A DNA stretch of 64,000 nt from assembly GCF_900114045.1 (NCBI RefSeq), contig NZ_FORQ01000001.1:310001-374000 (forward strand). The letters run 5' to 3'. The notes below the pieces were generated by a model. The model was not told the origin of the DNA, searched no databases, and was given only the letters and a program-made list of their open reading frames with translations. Positions 34,412 through 42,481 of the stretch are shown here, piece after piece. Origin of the DNA: Kaistella treverensis. GTDB lineage: Bacteria; Bacteroidota; Bacteroidia; Flavobacteriales; Weeksellaceae. Each line of letters starts with the position of its first letter. Position 1 is the stretch's first letter. Made by a program: the position numbers and the translations under genes.

Positions 34412-35176
34412 ATGCAGTTGAAATTTTTAGGTACCGGAACTTCGCAAGGTGTTCCTGTAATTGGTTGCCACTGTGAAGTTTGCACGTCCGCTGATCCTAA
34501 AGATCGGCGTTTTCGTTCTTCGGTTTTAATTACCACTGATTCCGCAAAGAAAATATTGGTTGATTGTGGCCCCGATTTCCGACTGCAGATGCTGGACAAT
34601 AAAGAAGAGCAAATTGACGCGGTTTTGCTCACACACGAACATAACGACCATATTATCGGCCTTGATGATCTGCGTCCGCTGATTTTTAAAAATCGGAAAA
34701 ATATAGACATTTATGCCCGAAAAAGAGTAGGAGATGAAGTGAGAAACCGTTTTCCTTACGCATTTGCTGAGGTGAAATACCCAGGCGCGCCATCTTTCAA
34801 CCTGCACGATATGACAGGAAATTTTAGCCTCTTCAGCACCGAAATTTTTCCAATCGAGGTAATGCACGGTTCAATCTCTATCGATGGTTTCAGGTTTAAA
34901 AAGCTGGCGTATCTTACCGATGCCAGTTTTATTTCGGATTATGAAAAAGAACAGCTGCAGAATCTGGATTATTTGATTGTAAACTGCATCAGAAAAGAGG
35001 TGTCGCATCCCGCGCATTTTATTTTACCTGATGTGATCTCCTTATATAAGGAGTTGAAGCCGAAAAAAATGTTTTTAACGCACATTTCCCACCATATGGA
35101 TGTATATAAAAAAATGGAAAAAGAGCTTCCGGCCGGCATCCATTTAGCGTATGACGGTCTTGTGTTGGATTTTTAA
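34412..35176 (+). CDS. MBL-fold metallohydrolase, PhnP-like
   Basis: A 254-residue metallo-beta-lactamase-fold hydrolase. It has an N-terminal zinc-cysteine region (TGTSQGVPVIGCHCEVCTSADPK), characteristic of PhnP-like phosphoribosyl cyclic phosphodiesterases. The metal-binding HEHNDH motif is near residue 75, and a C-terminal HISHHMD is present. It is divergent from the unknown-GAF operon, and the tRNA gene lies 66 bases downstream. The natural substrate is unknown. Confidence 0.87.
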   Translation: MQLKFLGTGTSQGVPVIGCHCEVCTSADPKDRRFRSSVLITTDSAKKILVDCGPDFRLQMLDNKEEQIDAVLLTHEHNDHIIGLDDLRPLIFKNRKNIDIYARKRVGDEVRNRFPYAFAEVKYPGAPSFNLHDMTGNFSLFSTEIFPIEVMHGSISIDGFRFKKLAYLTDASFISDYEKEQLQNLDYLIVNCIRKEVSHPAHFILPDVISLYKELKPKKMFLTHISHHMDVYKKMEKELPAGIHLAYDGLVLDF

Positions 35177-35218
35177 GCAGAATATGCACATTTATTTTTT
35201 TGAAATAAAAATTAATTC

Positions 35219-35226
35219 TATATTTG
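35219..35226 (+). promoter_or_regulatory. -7 box for tRNA-Leu
   Basis: TATATTTG, 16 bases before the tRNA 5' end. A TTG at 35200-35202 gives a short 16-base spacer. Confidence 0.5.
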
Positions 35227-35242
35227 CACACCAATTTAAAAA

Positions 35243-35327
35243 GCCCGGTTGGCGGAATTGGTAGACGCGCTAGACTCAAACTCTAGTATCGCAAGATGTG
35301 CCGGTTCGATTCCGGCACCGGGTACCA
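35243..35327 (+). tRNA. tRNA-Leu (CAA anticodon)
   Basis: An 85-base class II tRNA. The acceptor arm GCCCGGT pairs with ACCGGGT (one G-U at the first pair), followed by A and an encoded CCA. The anticodon stem CTAGA/TCTAG carries the loop CTCAAAC, giving anticodon CAA (reads UUG). The T-arm GCCGGTTCGATTCCGGC is standard, and the long variable arm is typical for Leu. It stands alone with its own promoter and terminator. Confidence 0.95.
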
Positions 35328-35362
35328 AAAACCTCTGCAATCTTTGATTCGCAGAGGTTTTT
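35328..35362 (+). terminator. Rho-independent terminator after tRNA-Leu
   Basis: Stem AAACCTCTGC and GCAGAGGTTT around a 12-base loop, then T's. Confidence 0.9.
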
Positions 35363-35790
35363 ATTTTTCAAACTTTTCAGCATTTGCTGCTGATTAAAAA
35401 ATTTCCTGCTGTAAAGCGGTTTTTTTTGATTTATACAAAGAAAAAGAGGATTTATTTCTCCACTATTCTCAAAATAAGATACTTTTTCGATAAAAGTCAT
35501 TTTGCTTTAATGATATCCGTCATTTTTCTAAATAGCGGATATTCAGGTCTTCTTTAACTATAATTAACGTTTTTCCATTTTTTTTACTTAATAGAAATTT
35601 AAATTGATGTTTAATTATGTAAAATGTAGAAATTTGTCTCTTTATCAAATAAAAGTATAATATTATTTAAAATAAAGATTTATATCATAAAAGATTTAGG
35701 GCCAATTATAACGATTTGATAATTGCTTGAAGTATCTTTGTATAAGAAAATCAAGGTATAGATAACACGAAAATTTAAAAATCAGATATT
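35363..35790. other. Gene-free A+T-rich stretch before the YceI gene
   Basis: About 430 bases, very A+T-rich, with no credible ORF. It holds an imperfect inverted repeat (GATATCCG at 35512-35519 with CGGATATC-like sequence 16 bases later) and the YceI -7 box. It probably contains the leader of the YceI-OMP unit and untranscribed spacer. Nothing else is recognisable. Confidence 0.5.
35733..35740 (+). promoter_or_regulatory. -7 box for the first YceI gene
   Basis: TATCTTTG, 50 bases before the ATG. TTG trinucleotides upstream are at the wrong spacing for a clear -33 box. Confidence 0.5.
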
Positions 35791-36324
35791 ATGAAAAATT
35801 TAGTAAACCTCCGATCCCTCGTTTTAGCAGCCACACTTTTTTCTGGCATCGTTGCAGCACAAAAAATCAGCAGCAACTCTGTTAAAACAGTAGTTTCCGG
35901 TACATCTACTTTACATGAGTGGAGCATGACTTCTACCGGCGGAAATTTTTCTGGAAATGTTTCAGGTAACAGCATCCAGGATGTACGTTACGCAATGGGC
36001 AGCAAAACACTGAAAAGTGGCAAAGGACCAATGGATGCCAACGCTTACAAAGCCCTTCTAGCAGATAAATATCCAAACATCACATTCAGCGCGTCTTCAG
36101 TGAATTTAGGTAAAGGTACAATGACTGGTAAACTCACAGTAACCAACGTAACCAAAACCGTAACTGTACCGGTAAATGTAACCAAATCCGGCGATACTTA
36201 CACCATCTGGGGAACAGCTTCTATTAAAATGACAGATTACGGAGTTACTCCGCCTGCATTTATGATGAACACCGTGAAAACCGGCAACGAGGTAAAAATT
36301 ACCGTTAATGCGGTGGCAAAATAA
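35791..36324 (+). CDS. YceI family periplasmic lipid-binding-like protein (1 of 3)
   Basis: A 177-residue YceI-domain protein with a signal peptide (MKNLVNLRSLVLAATLFSGIV). The beta-barrel pattern VSGTSTLHEWSMTSTGGNFSGN, MDANAYKALLADKYPNITFS and VTVPVNVTKSGDTYTIWGTASIKMTDYG is typical. YceI proteins bind isoprenoid or fatty-acid ligands in other bacteria. Two further YceI genes lie within 7 kb, and an outer-membrane barrel follows 31 bases downstream, probably co-transcribed. The ligand here is unknown. Confidence 0.9.
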   Translation: MKNLVNLRSLVLAATLFSGIVAAQKISSNSVKTVVSGTSTLHEWSMTSTGGNFSGNVSGNSIQDVRYAMGSKTLKSGKGPMDANAYKALLADKYPNITFSASSVNLGKGTMTGKLTVTNVTKTVTVPVNVTKSGDTYTIWGTASIKMTDYGVTPPAFMMNTVKTGNEVKITVNAVAK

Positions 36325-36355
36325 ATAAACTATTAAAAAAATTAAAATTTAGAAT

Positions 36356-37681
36356 ATGAAAACCATGGTCATCAGAGCTTCAATGCTCGCAGTATTAGTT
36401 TCCGGAATCAGCTTTGTAAGCGCACAGGATACAACCACTTCAATGCGGGATTATCTTGCACCGGAAAAATCAACTAGAAATGTTTTCGAAGATCCAAAAG
36501 TAGAAGCTCCTACTTATAATGGAGTACAGGTTTCTGTAGGTGGCGATTTTGCATTACAGTTCCAGGCACTAGATCATTCTACTGAAGCAGCGTCATTAGG
36601 TTTGAAAACCGGAACCACAACCCCAAATACTTTAAGAGTAATGGGTTCCGATTTCAACTTGCCAACTGCTAACTTAGATGTTAACGCTTACCTTGCGAAA
36701 GGTGTGAAAATGCACTTGAGAACTTATCTTTCAGCACGTCACCACAACGAAGCTTGGGTGAAAGGTGGTTACATTCAGGTTGATAACTTAGATTTCATCC
36801 AGGAAGGTTTTGCCTCAGGAATTATGCAACATGCCCGCGTAAAAGTTGGTATGGACGAGATTAACTACGGTGACGCGCATTTCAGAAGAAGTGATAATGC
36901 TGAAACCATCAACAACCCATTTGTAGGAAACTATATTATGGACAGCTTTACAACCGAAGCTTTTGGTGAAGCGTACGTGTTCTACAACAATTTCATCGCT
37001 ATGGCCGGTCTTTCTAACGGTAAACTGAACCAGACAGCAGTAAAAGGTACCAACGATAACGCACCTTCAATTTATGCGAAAATCGGTTATGACAAACAGA
37101 TCAGCCCTGAGCTTAGAGTAAGATTAACAGGATCTGTATTGCAAACGAACGGTATGTCTACTGGTGGATATTTATACGGTTCGGACAGAGCAGGTTCTAG
37201 ATACTATTACACGCTCCTAACCGAGAATGATTTAGTTGGTCAAGACAGCTATGCAACAGGTAGATTCAATCCTGGTTTCAAGAAAAATAAAGCGATCCAA
37301 ATCAACCCGTTCATCAAATATCAAGGTTTAGAATTCTTCGGAATTTATGAACATGTAACAGGTATTAAAGGTGCTACAGCGCCAAGCAGAGGAAATTACA
37401 CCCAACTTGCAGCAGAATTGCTATACAGATTTGGTGGAAGAGAGCAGTTTTATTTCGGTGGCCGATATAACACAATTAGTGGAAAAGATAACGAGGCTGC
37501 TGCTGAAAGAAAAATTGACAGATACAACCTTGGTGGTGGTTGGTTTATGACCAAAAATATACTTGCAAAAGTGGAGTATGTTAACCAAGAATACAACAAC
37601 AGTTCAGTATGGGGTGCAACCAGTGCACTGCAAGGTGGTAAATTTAATGGCGTAATGTTCGAAGCGACCATTGGTTTCTAA
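36356..37681 (+). CDS. Outer-membrane beta-barrel protein, unknown function
   Basis: A 441-residue protein with a signal peptide (MKTMVIRASMLAVLVSGISF, cleavage near SAQ). Alternating hydrophobic strands run to the C-terminus, which ends in GVMFEATIGF, the terminal aromatic Phe typical of barrel insertion signals. It is about porin-sized and may be porin- or DcaP-like, but I cannot name a family. It sits between two YceI genes in the same orientation and is followed by a terminator, fitting a shared lipid- or small-molecule-handling unit. Confidence 0.75.
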   Translation: MKTMVIRASMLAVLVSGISFVSAQDTTTSMRDYLAPEKSTRNVFEDPKVEAPTYNGVQVSVGGDFALQFQALDHSTEAASLGLKTGTTTPNTLRVMGSDFNLPTANLDVNAYLAKGVKMHLRTYLSARHHNEAWVKGGYIQVDNLDFIQEGFASGIMQHARVKVGMDEINYGDAHFRRSDNAETINNPFVGNYIMDSFTTEAFGEAYVFYNNFIAMAGLSNGKLNQTAVKGTNDNAPSIYAKIGYDKQISPELRVRLTGSVLQTNGMSTGGYLYGSDRAGSRYYYTLLTENDLVGQDSYATGRFNPGFKKNKAIQINPFIKYQGLEFFGIYEHVTGIKGATAPSRGNYTQLAAELLYRFGGREQFYFGGRYNTISGKDNEAAAERKIDRYNLGGGWFMTKNILAKVEYVNQEYNNSSVWGATSALQGGKFNGVMFEATIGF

Positions 37682-37693
37682 TTTTAATTTTTC

Positions 37694-37726
37694 AGAAAAA
37701 AGGGTTGTTTTTCAGCCCTTTTTTCT
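37694..37726 (+). terminator. Rho-independent terminator after the barrel gene
   Basis: Stem AGAAAAAAGGG with CCCTTTTTTCT and an 11-base loop. Confidence 0.85.
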
Positions 37727-37738
37727 AAATTTCCGGTC

Positions 37739-38242
37739 ATGAAAACGCAAATCTTTATCCTTCTCTTTATCTCCGCACTTTTTTCCGCACAGAAAAACAT
37801 ATTGGAAATCAACGGATGGACAAATATTAATACTTTCAAATGTGTTGAAAATCAATTCAAAGGTTCTGCAAACGTGTATTCTTTTACAGGCGTGCAACTG
37901 CCGAATATTGCTTTTAAAATCACCAATTTCGATTGCGGAAACAAAATGATGACCGGCGATTTTCAAAAAACTTTGAAAGCTGACAAATTTCCGGAATTAA
38001 CAATTAAATTTTTACAGTTTAAAAAAACATCATCTAACACCTTTCAGGCAGTTGTAGACGTGAAAATGATGACCGTTTCCCGAAAATATCCGATTGAATT
38101 CACTTATTTTCAAAACAGTTTAATGGGAAACAAAAGGTTGAAATTCTCCGATTTCCAAATCGTGCCACCGAAAAAAATGGGTGGAATGGTTTACGTGAAA
38201 GATGAATTAGATTTGGTGTTCAGTTTAAAAACGAACGATTAA
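37739..38242 (+). CDS. YceI family protein (2 of 3)
   Basis: A 167-residue YceI-domain protein with a signal peptide (MKTQIFILLFISALFSAQ). It has a more divergent barrel (NAVVDVKMMTVSRKYPIEF-like, FSDFQIVPPKKMGGMVYVKDELDLVF) and two Cys residues in the mature part (FKCVEN, FDCGNK) that could form a disulfide. It starts 13 bases after a terminator and has no clear promoter box of its own, so it may depend on partial read-through. Confidence 0.84.
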   Translation: MKTQIFILLFISALFSAQKNILEINGWTNINTFKCVENQFKGSANVYSFTGVQLPNIAFKITNFDCGNKMMTGDFQKTLKADKFPELTIKFLQFKKTSSNTFQAVVDVKMMTVSRKYPIEFTYFQNSLMGNKRLKFSDFQIVPPKKMGGMVYVKDELDLVFSLKTND

Positions 38243-38272
38243 ATAGTTTTTCATAGTATCAGTTTAATGTGG

Positions 38273-38300
38273 GCTTCCTTTCGGGGAAGCTTTTTTTTTT
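38273..38300 (+). terminator. Rho-independent terminator after the second YceI gene
   Basis: Stem GCTTCC and GGAAGC with a 6-base loop and a 10-T run. Confidence 0.88.
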
Positions 38301-38332
38301 GAGAGTCCGAACCAGAAGAATTTAAAAAAAAC

Positions 38333-39010
38333 CTATTTATAGTGCTGAAAAATTCCGAAATCGGTCGCGGTCCAAAGTGCAGCTTTTTGTCCGGCAATTT
38401 TTAGCGCATTATTTGTCCAGGTGTTGCAGGTATTCAAAAAGCTGTAACTTCCTTTTGCGTCATAAAAGGCGTCATCTTTACCATAAACTGCATCAGTTTT
38501 AATTAAAATTGGTTTGCCATTTTTATCTCGATCAAATTTTTTCTGAATGAAATTGATGAGTGCTGCGTATTGTTTTTCACTCAGCATAATTCGTTTGCAA
38601 TTTTCCGATTCCTTCATTTCTTTGTAAAAAGTGCAATGCATCGCAGATTCACTAAGCCAAAATGTAGCCTCAAAAGCAGTAGAAAATTTCAAATCTGCCC
38701 AAGTGGGCGTGTCGAGGTAAAATCCCTTGTCGCCCCAACCAATGGATAGATATTTATAATCTGTGCTTTTAGAAGTTGTATTTTTAAAAAGAATGTCATC
38801 GCTCCAGTTTATCTGCTTCGATTCTATAGGAACTACAATATCGGTGTGCACACCATTGGTTAAAATAAAAGTTTCCACCGTTTTAGGTTCCGAAATTTTT
38901 TGCGCGGGTGTTTCAAAATAGGGAAGTGCAAAAACAAAAAGCACGTACACTGCGATTAAAGCAAGAAATGCCCAAATTGTTTTTAAAGTCACCAGAATAA
39001 TTTTCTTCAT
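38333..39010 (-). CDS. TIGR02117/DUF2459 family protein
   Basis: A 225-residue protein with an N-terminal membrane anchor (LKTIWAFLALIAVYVLFVFAL). The family hallmark NGVHTDIVVP is at residues 52-61. Later GWGDKGFYLDTP and a long C-terminal half (CNTWTNNALKIAGQKAALW) are diagnostic. Members are unannotated; some lie in urease or polyhydroxyalkanoate gene clusters, but no such cluster is seen here. It lies 45 bases downstream of queG. Its start is overlapped by a perfect palindrome. Confidence 0.85.
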   Translation of the reverse strand: MKKIILVTLKTIWAFLALIAVYVLFVFALPYFETPAQKISEPKTVETFILTNGVHTDIVVPIESKQINWSDDILFKNTTSKSTDYKYLSIGWGDKGFYLDTPTWADLKFSTAFEATFWLSESAMHCTFYKEMKESENCKRIMLSEKQYAALINFIQKKFDRDKNGKPILIKTDAVYGKDDAFYDAKGSYSFLNTCNTWTNNALKIAGQKAALWTATDFGIFQHYK

Positions 39011-39012
39011 TT

Positions 39013-39033
39013 CTCAAATGTAATTCATTTGAG
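39013..39033. promoter_or_regulatory. Perfect 8-bp palindrome overlapping the -7 box of the TIGR02117 gene
   Basis: CTCAAATG, 5-base spacer, CATTTGAG: an operator-like inverted repeat. It contains TACATTTG on the minus strand (39022-39015), only 4 bases before the ATG at 39010. A protein bound here would sit on promoter and start codon together. Confidence 0.55.
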
Positions 39034-39055
39034 GAAGAAAGTTTGGGTAAAATAT

Positions 39056-40057
39056 TTAATCCATGTTTTGTGGAGCGGAAATTTTCTCTGGATTTACTTT
39101 TTCTTTAAAATTGAAAGTTTCTGGCTGCTTCGTGAGAAAATCAATATTCCTTTTCAAACCGGAAAATTTCGTCCTTTTAACAGGTGATTTTTTGAAAATT
39201 TCCGAAAACAAATCCTGCGACAATTCCTGCCAATCCGACTTTTCGAATTTGTGTAAAAGCTGATTTGGTTTAAATAATTCCTGGTGATGAGGTTTTGAAA
39301 AGCGGTTCCATGGGCAAACGTCCTGGCAAATGTCGCAACCAAACATCCAGTCCTGCATTTTTCCTTTGAAACTTTCCGGAATTTCATTTTTTAATTCGAT
39401 AGTCGCATACGAAATACATTTGCTGCCGTCGATTATTCGTTCAGAAACAATGGCGTCGGTCGGACAGGCGTCGATGCATTTGCGGCAGCTGCCGCAGTGG
39501 TCGGTCGTGGGTGCATCAATTTCAAGTTCCAGATCGCAGATGATTTCCGCTAAAAAGTAAAAAGAGCCAGTTTGTTTGGTTATTAAGTTTGCGTTCTTTC
39601 CAACCCAGCCGATTCCGGATTTTCTTGCCCAACTGCGTTCTAAAATCGGCGCGGAATCGGTAAAAATCCGGCATTCAAAATCACCGATTTCTTCCTGAAG
39701 TTCGGCAACCATTTCGCGCAGAATATTTTTAATGATTTCGTGATAATCCTGTCCGTACGCATATTTCGAAATTTTCAGCTGCCCGAATTTAGTTAAGTCT
39801 TCTTCGGGGAAATAGTTGTACGAAAGTGAAATAACGGATTTGGAGCCTTCTACAAGCAAGCGCGGATCCAGCCTTTTATCGAAATAATTTTCCATATAAG
39901 ACATTTCGCCGTGGTAATTATTTTTCAGATAATTTTCTAGCGGCTTTGCATCATCAGCTAAAAAGTCCGCCCGCGAAATTCCACAGCTTTGAAACCCAAA
40001 TTTTTCAGCTTTGGATTTTATCAGCGTTGCGTATATTTCGGCACTTTGTGGCAGCAT
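39056..40057 (-). CDS. queG: Epoxyqueuosine reductase
   Basis: A 333-residue cobalamin- and [4Fe-4S]-dependent enzyme that reduces epoxyqueuosine to queuosine in tRNA. The ferredoxin-like clusters are visible: [16 protein letters not shown] and [11 protein letters not shown]. The catalytic region [22 protein letters not shown] and the short N-terminal [11 protein letters not shown] fit the family. Divergent from the rhodanese gene with closely packed promoters (the minus -7 box TAGTTTTG at 40073-40066 lies 8 bases before the ATG). Confidence 0.94.
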   Translation of the reverse strand: MLPQSAEIYATLIKSKAEKFGFQSCGISRADFLADDAKPLENYLKNNYHGEMSYMENYFDKRLDPRLLVEGSKSVISLSYNYFPEEDLTKFGQLKISKYAYGQDYHEIIKNILREMVAELQEEIGDFECRIFTDSAPILERSWARKSGIGWVGKNANLITKQTGSFYFLAEIICDLELEIDAPTTDHCGSCRKCIDACPTDAIVSERIIDGSKCISYATIELKNEIPESFKGKMQDWMFGCDICQDVCPWNRFSKPHHQELFKPNQLLHKFEKSDWQELSQDLFSEIFKKSPVKRTKFSGLKRNIDFLTKQPETFNFKEKVNPEKISAPQNMD

Positions 40058-40062
40058 TAGAG

Positions 40063-40092
40063 TTGCAAAACTAACATTATTTTATAAATTTG
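40063..40092 (+). promoter_or_regulatory. Rhodanese promoter, overlapping the queG promoter
   Basis: TTG at 40063-40065, a 19-base spacer and TAAATTTG at 40085-40092, 25 bases before the ATG: an exact TTG-N19-TAnnTTTG. Its TTG abuts the minus-strand queG -7 box (40066-40073), so the divergent promoters overlap. Confidence 0.65.
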
Positions 40093-40117
40093 TTAATCAT
40101 TAATTGTAACATTTAAA

Positions 40118-40414
40118 ATGAAAAATATGTCAGTAGAAGAAATTTTAAAAAGCGGAAACTACCATTTAATCGACGTTCGGGAACCGATGGAACTCGAAAT
40201 GGATGGGCAGATTGACGAAGCGGTAAATATTCCTTTGGGCGAAATTGAAAGTCACCAGGAAGAAATTGAAAGCTTGGACGGACCGAAAATATTTTTCTGC
40301 CGAAGCGGAAACAGAAGTGGCAAAGCGGTGGACTTTTTCAAATCCAAAGGTATGGAAGATGTCTACAACGGCGGCGGCTACAGCGATTTAAGCAAGAACC
40401 TTGAAAATATTTAA
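40118..40414 (+). CDS. Rhodanese-like domain protein
   Basis: A 98-residue single rhodanese domain with the active-site loop FFCRSGNRSGK (Cys at about residue 67), the N-terminal HLIDVREPMELEMDG and the C-terminal GGGYSDL. Such proteins carry persulfide sulfur or act as sulfur relays. It starts just after a well-formed promoter and is followed by a terminator, so it is a single-gene unit. The partner sulfur pathway is not evident; thiolation of tRNA is possible but unsupported. Confidence 0.9.
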   Translation: MKNMSVEEILKSGNYHLIDVREPMELEMDGQIDEAVNIPLGEIESHQEEIESLDGPKIFFCRSGNRSGKAVDFFKSKGMEDVYNGGGYSDLSKNLENI

Positions 40415-40421
40415 TAAAAAT

Positions 40422-40446
40422 TACCGGTTAAAAGCCGGTTTTTTTA
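40422..40446 (+). terminator. Rho-independent terminator after the rhodanese gene
   Basis: A short stem ACCGG and CCGGT with a 7-base loop, followed by T's. Confidence 0.75.
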
Positions 40447-40635
40447 TGCCATTTTAGCCGGAAATTTTTCAACTTCGGTTTCTGACAAAAAGTAAATGAA
40501 TGTTTAAATTTTATTAACTTTATTCTTCTGAACCATAATGTTTTAGGCCTGATGCTGCGACCTGCATAAGAAAATTGCCTGCTATTTGGCACGATTTTGA
40601 CAAGGTTTGCCGTGTAAAACTTAAAATTTAAAATT

Positions 40636-41199
40636 ATGAAATCAATTAAAAAATCAATCCTTGCTTTAGGTATAGTTACCGCAGGATTAGTAAGTGCTCA
40701 GAGTGCTGACATGAACAATATGATTAAAATTGGGGTGAACGGAGGAATCGCAGTTCCGGCTGAAAATGCAGGTGGAAATTTAGGTTTGGACCTTTCTTAC
40801 CAGAACTTGGTAACTCCAGGTTTCGGTTTGGGTGTCGCTACTGGTTACAGCCATTTCTTCGGTAGAGAAAACGGTAGTATTGATAACAACGATTTTGGTG
40901 TAGTTCCTGTAGCAGCCTTAATTAGAGTTTATCCAAAACAAACCGGCTTTTACCTTGGAACTGACTTAGGTTACGGTTTCATCGTGGGTGATGACAAAGT
41001 GGCAAGCAACAATGCTACCGCAAGACCAGACGGTGGTTTGTACATTAAACCAGAAATTGGTTACCACAACCGTGACTGGAATGTTGCCCTACAGTACCAA
41101 AAAACTTTCACCGGTGATAAAGGTGAAATTGGAAGCCAAAAATACAATGCCGGTGCTATCGGTGTAGGTCTTGGCTACAATATTCCTTTAGGAAATTAA
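40636..41199 (+). CDS. Outer-membrane beta-barrel protein, 187 residues
   Basis: A small exported barrel with a signal peptide (MKSIKKSILALGIVTAGLVSAQ). The mature sequence alternates hydrophobic and polar residues with many Gly and Tyr (LGLDLSYQNLVTPGFGLGVATG, ENGSIDNNDFG) and ends in GLGYNIPLGN. Length and pattern fit an OmpX/OmpA-barrel-like fold. Its promoter is not clear: no TAnnTTTG box is near, only a TTGGCACG-like element at 40586-40600 that is not a proper sigma54 site. The function is unknown. Confidence 0.75.
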   Translation: MKSIKKSILALGIVTAGLVSAQSADMNNMIKIGVNGGIAVPAENAGGNLGLDLSYQNLVTPGFGLGVATGYSHFFGRENGSIDNNDFGVVPVAALIRVYPKQTGFYLGTDLGYGFIVGDDKVASNNATARPDGGLYIKPEIGYHNRDWNVALQYQKTFTGDKGEIGSQKYNAGAIGVGLGYNIPLGN

Positions 41200-41218
41200 T
41201 TTTTCCGCACAAAAACTG

Positions 41219-41247
41219 ACCTTCTCTTTTAAAGAGGAGGTTTTTTT
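41219..41247 (+). terminator. Rho-independent terminator after the small barrel gene
   Basis: An imperfect stem (ACCTTCTCTT with AAGAGGAGGT, one G-U) and a 7-T run. Confidence 0.75.
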
Positions 41248-41274
41248 ATTTCGCTTTTTTTAAAAAACTATTAT

Positions 41275-41282
41275 TATCTTTG
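41275..41282 (+). promoter_or_regulatory. -7 box for glucokinase
   Basis: TATCTTTG, 16 bases before the ATG. No -33 TTG at the expected distance. Confidence 0.5.
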
Positions 41283-41298
41283 GATTAAACACTAAAAA

Positions 41299-42348
41299 AT
41301 GGATGCTAAAAACAAATTTAATCTTTTCTTACCCGGCCTGCAGTCGGACAGCAATAACGATGTTTCGCTAATTGCTGCAGACCTTCGGGAAAAAGTAACG
41401 GTCGTTGGCCACTATAAAGCAAAAAACCAAAAAGTAAATCTGCTCGCGGAAAAATCTTACGCGACGAAGGATTTCAGCTCTTTTTCGGAAATTGCCAACC
41501 AGTTTATCAGCGATTTTGCGTTGGAAAACATCGATCTAATCTCAGTTGCAGTTCCGGGACCTGTAATCGCCGGAAAAAGTGAACCGCAGCGACTGAAGTG
41601 GATTTTAGAAGAAGAAGAAATAAAGCGCGAGACGAAGGTCGGCCACGTTTTTTTGATTAATGATTTGGAGGCATCCGCTTACGGTTTACAGAATGTTGAC
41701 GAAAGCGATTTTGTTAAAGTTCACGATTGCGGAACTTTCACACCCGGAAATGTCGCGCTCTTAGCACCGGGCGAAGGTTTAGGTGAAGCAGCATTATTTT
41801 GGGACGGGCAAGCCTTAAGACCTTTTGCCACAGAAGGCGGACACTGTGAGTTTTCACCCAGAACCAATGATGAGGTTGAATTTTACTCGTTTCTGCAGAA
41901 GATTTACGGCATCGTCAGCTGGGAATCTGTGCTTTCTACCGCAGGTTTATTCAATGTTTACCGCTTTTTACGCGATGTGAAACAGCAAAAACAACCCGAT
42001 TGGCTTACCAAAGAAATTGAAGCCGACAATTTCACCGAAGCCATTATTCAAGGTGCCATAGAAGATAAAGACCGCGTTTGTAAAATGACGATTGAAACGT
42101 TTTTAACTTATTTAGCCCGCGAAGCCAATAGTTTAGTTTTAAAAATGAAAGCTACTGGCGGACTGTATCTTACAGGACAAATTCCGGTGATGCTGGAGCA
42201 GTTTTTAACCAATAAAAAATTCTATAAAAACTTTATCATCAGCGATAAAATGGAAAATATCCTTTCCGATATCCCGATTTATCTTGTGAAAGATGAAAAG
42301 ACAATTATTAATGGTGCAGCTTTGTACGCAGCTTTTAATAAGAACTAA
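41299..42348 (+). CDS. glk: Glucokinase (Glk family)
   Basis: A 349-residue sugar kinase of the Glk (PF02685) family rather than the ROK family, phosphorylating glucose with ATP. The Glk pattern is visible in the substrate and catalytic region HVFLINDLEASAYGL, the glycine-rich LLAPGEGLGEAALFW, EGGHCEFSPRTNDE and a C-terminal LVLKMKATGGLYLTGQIP. The N-terminal ATP-binding Asp-Gly motif is less canonical than in E. coli Glk. It is a single-gene unit with promoter and terminator. Confidence 0.88.
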   Translation: MDAKNKFNLFLPGLQSDSNNDVSLIAADLREKVTVVGHYKAKNQKVNLLAEKSYATKDFSSFSEIANQFISDFALENIDLISVAVPGPVIAGKSEPQRLKWILEEEEIKRETKVGHVFLINDLEASAYGLQNVDESDFVKVHDCGTFTPGNVALLAPGEGLGEAALFWDGQALRPFATEGGHCEFSPRTNDEVEFYSFLQKIYGIVSWESVLSTAGLFNVYRFLRDVKQQKQPDWLTKEIEADNFTEAIIQGAIEDKDRVCKMTIETFLTYLAREANSLVLKMKATGGLYLTGQIPVMLEQFLTNKKFYKNFIISDKMENILSDIPIYLVKDEKTIINGAALYAAFNKN

Positions 42349-42368
42349 AGCTTTTATATTTTAATTAG

Positions 42369-42395
42369 AAAACTTCGCCATCGCGAAGTTTTTTT
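42369..42395 (+). terminator. Rho-independent terminator after glucokinase
   Basis: A 10-bp stem (AAAACTTCGC with GCGAAGTTTT), 4-base loop, T-run. Confidence 0.9.
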
Positions 42396-42448
42396 GTTTA
42401 AAGATGCAATCTTATCTTACATCAAGATGGGTTCTTTAAACTTCTGAT

Positions 42449-42456
42449 TATATTTG
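42449..42456 (+). promoter_or_regulatory. -7 box for the third YceI gene
   Basis: TATATTTG, 25 bases before the ATG. Confidence 0.5.
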
Positions 42457-42481
42457 CACTTGAAAATTTTAATAAAAATAT

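Noticed and set aside
35700-35732. A TTG at 35716 or 35728 as the -33 box of the first YceI gene
   Set aside because: Spacers to TATCTTTG are 14 and 2 bases, outside the 17-23 base range, so only the -7 box is supported.
40583-40603. TTGGCACG-ATTT-TGAC element upstream of the small barrel gene as a sigma54 promoter
   Set aside because: The -12 GC dinucleotide is missing: GG to the next candidate is followed by AC, not GC, and the spacing with TTG is one base short. It is not a proper TGGCAC-N5-TTGC site.
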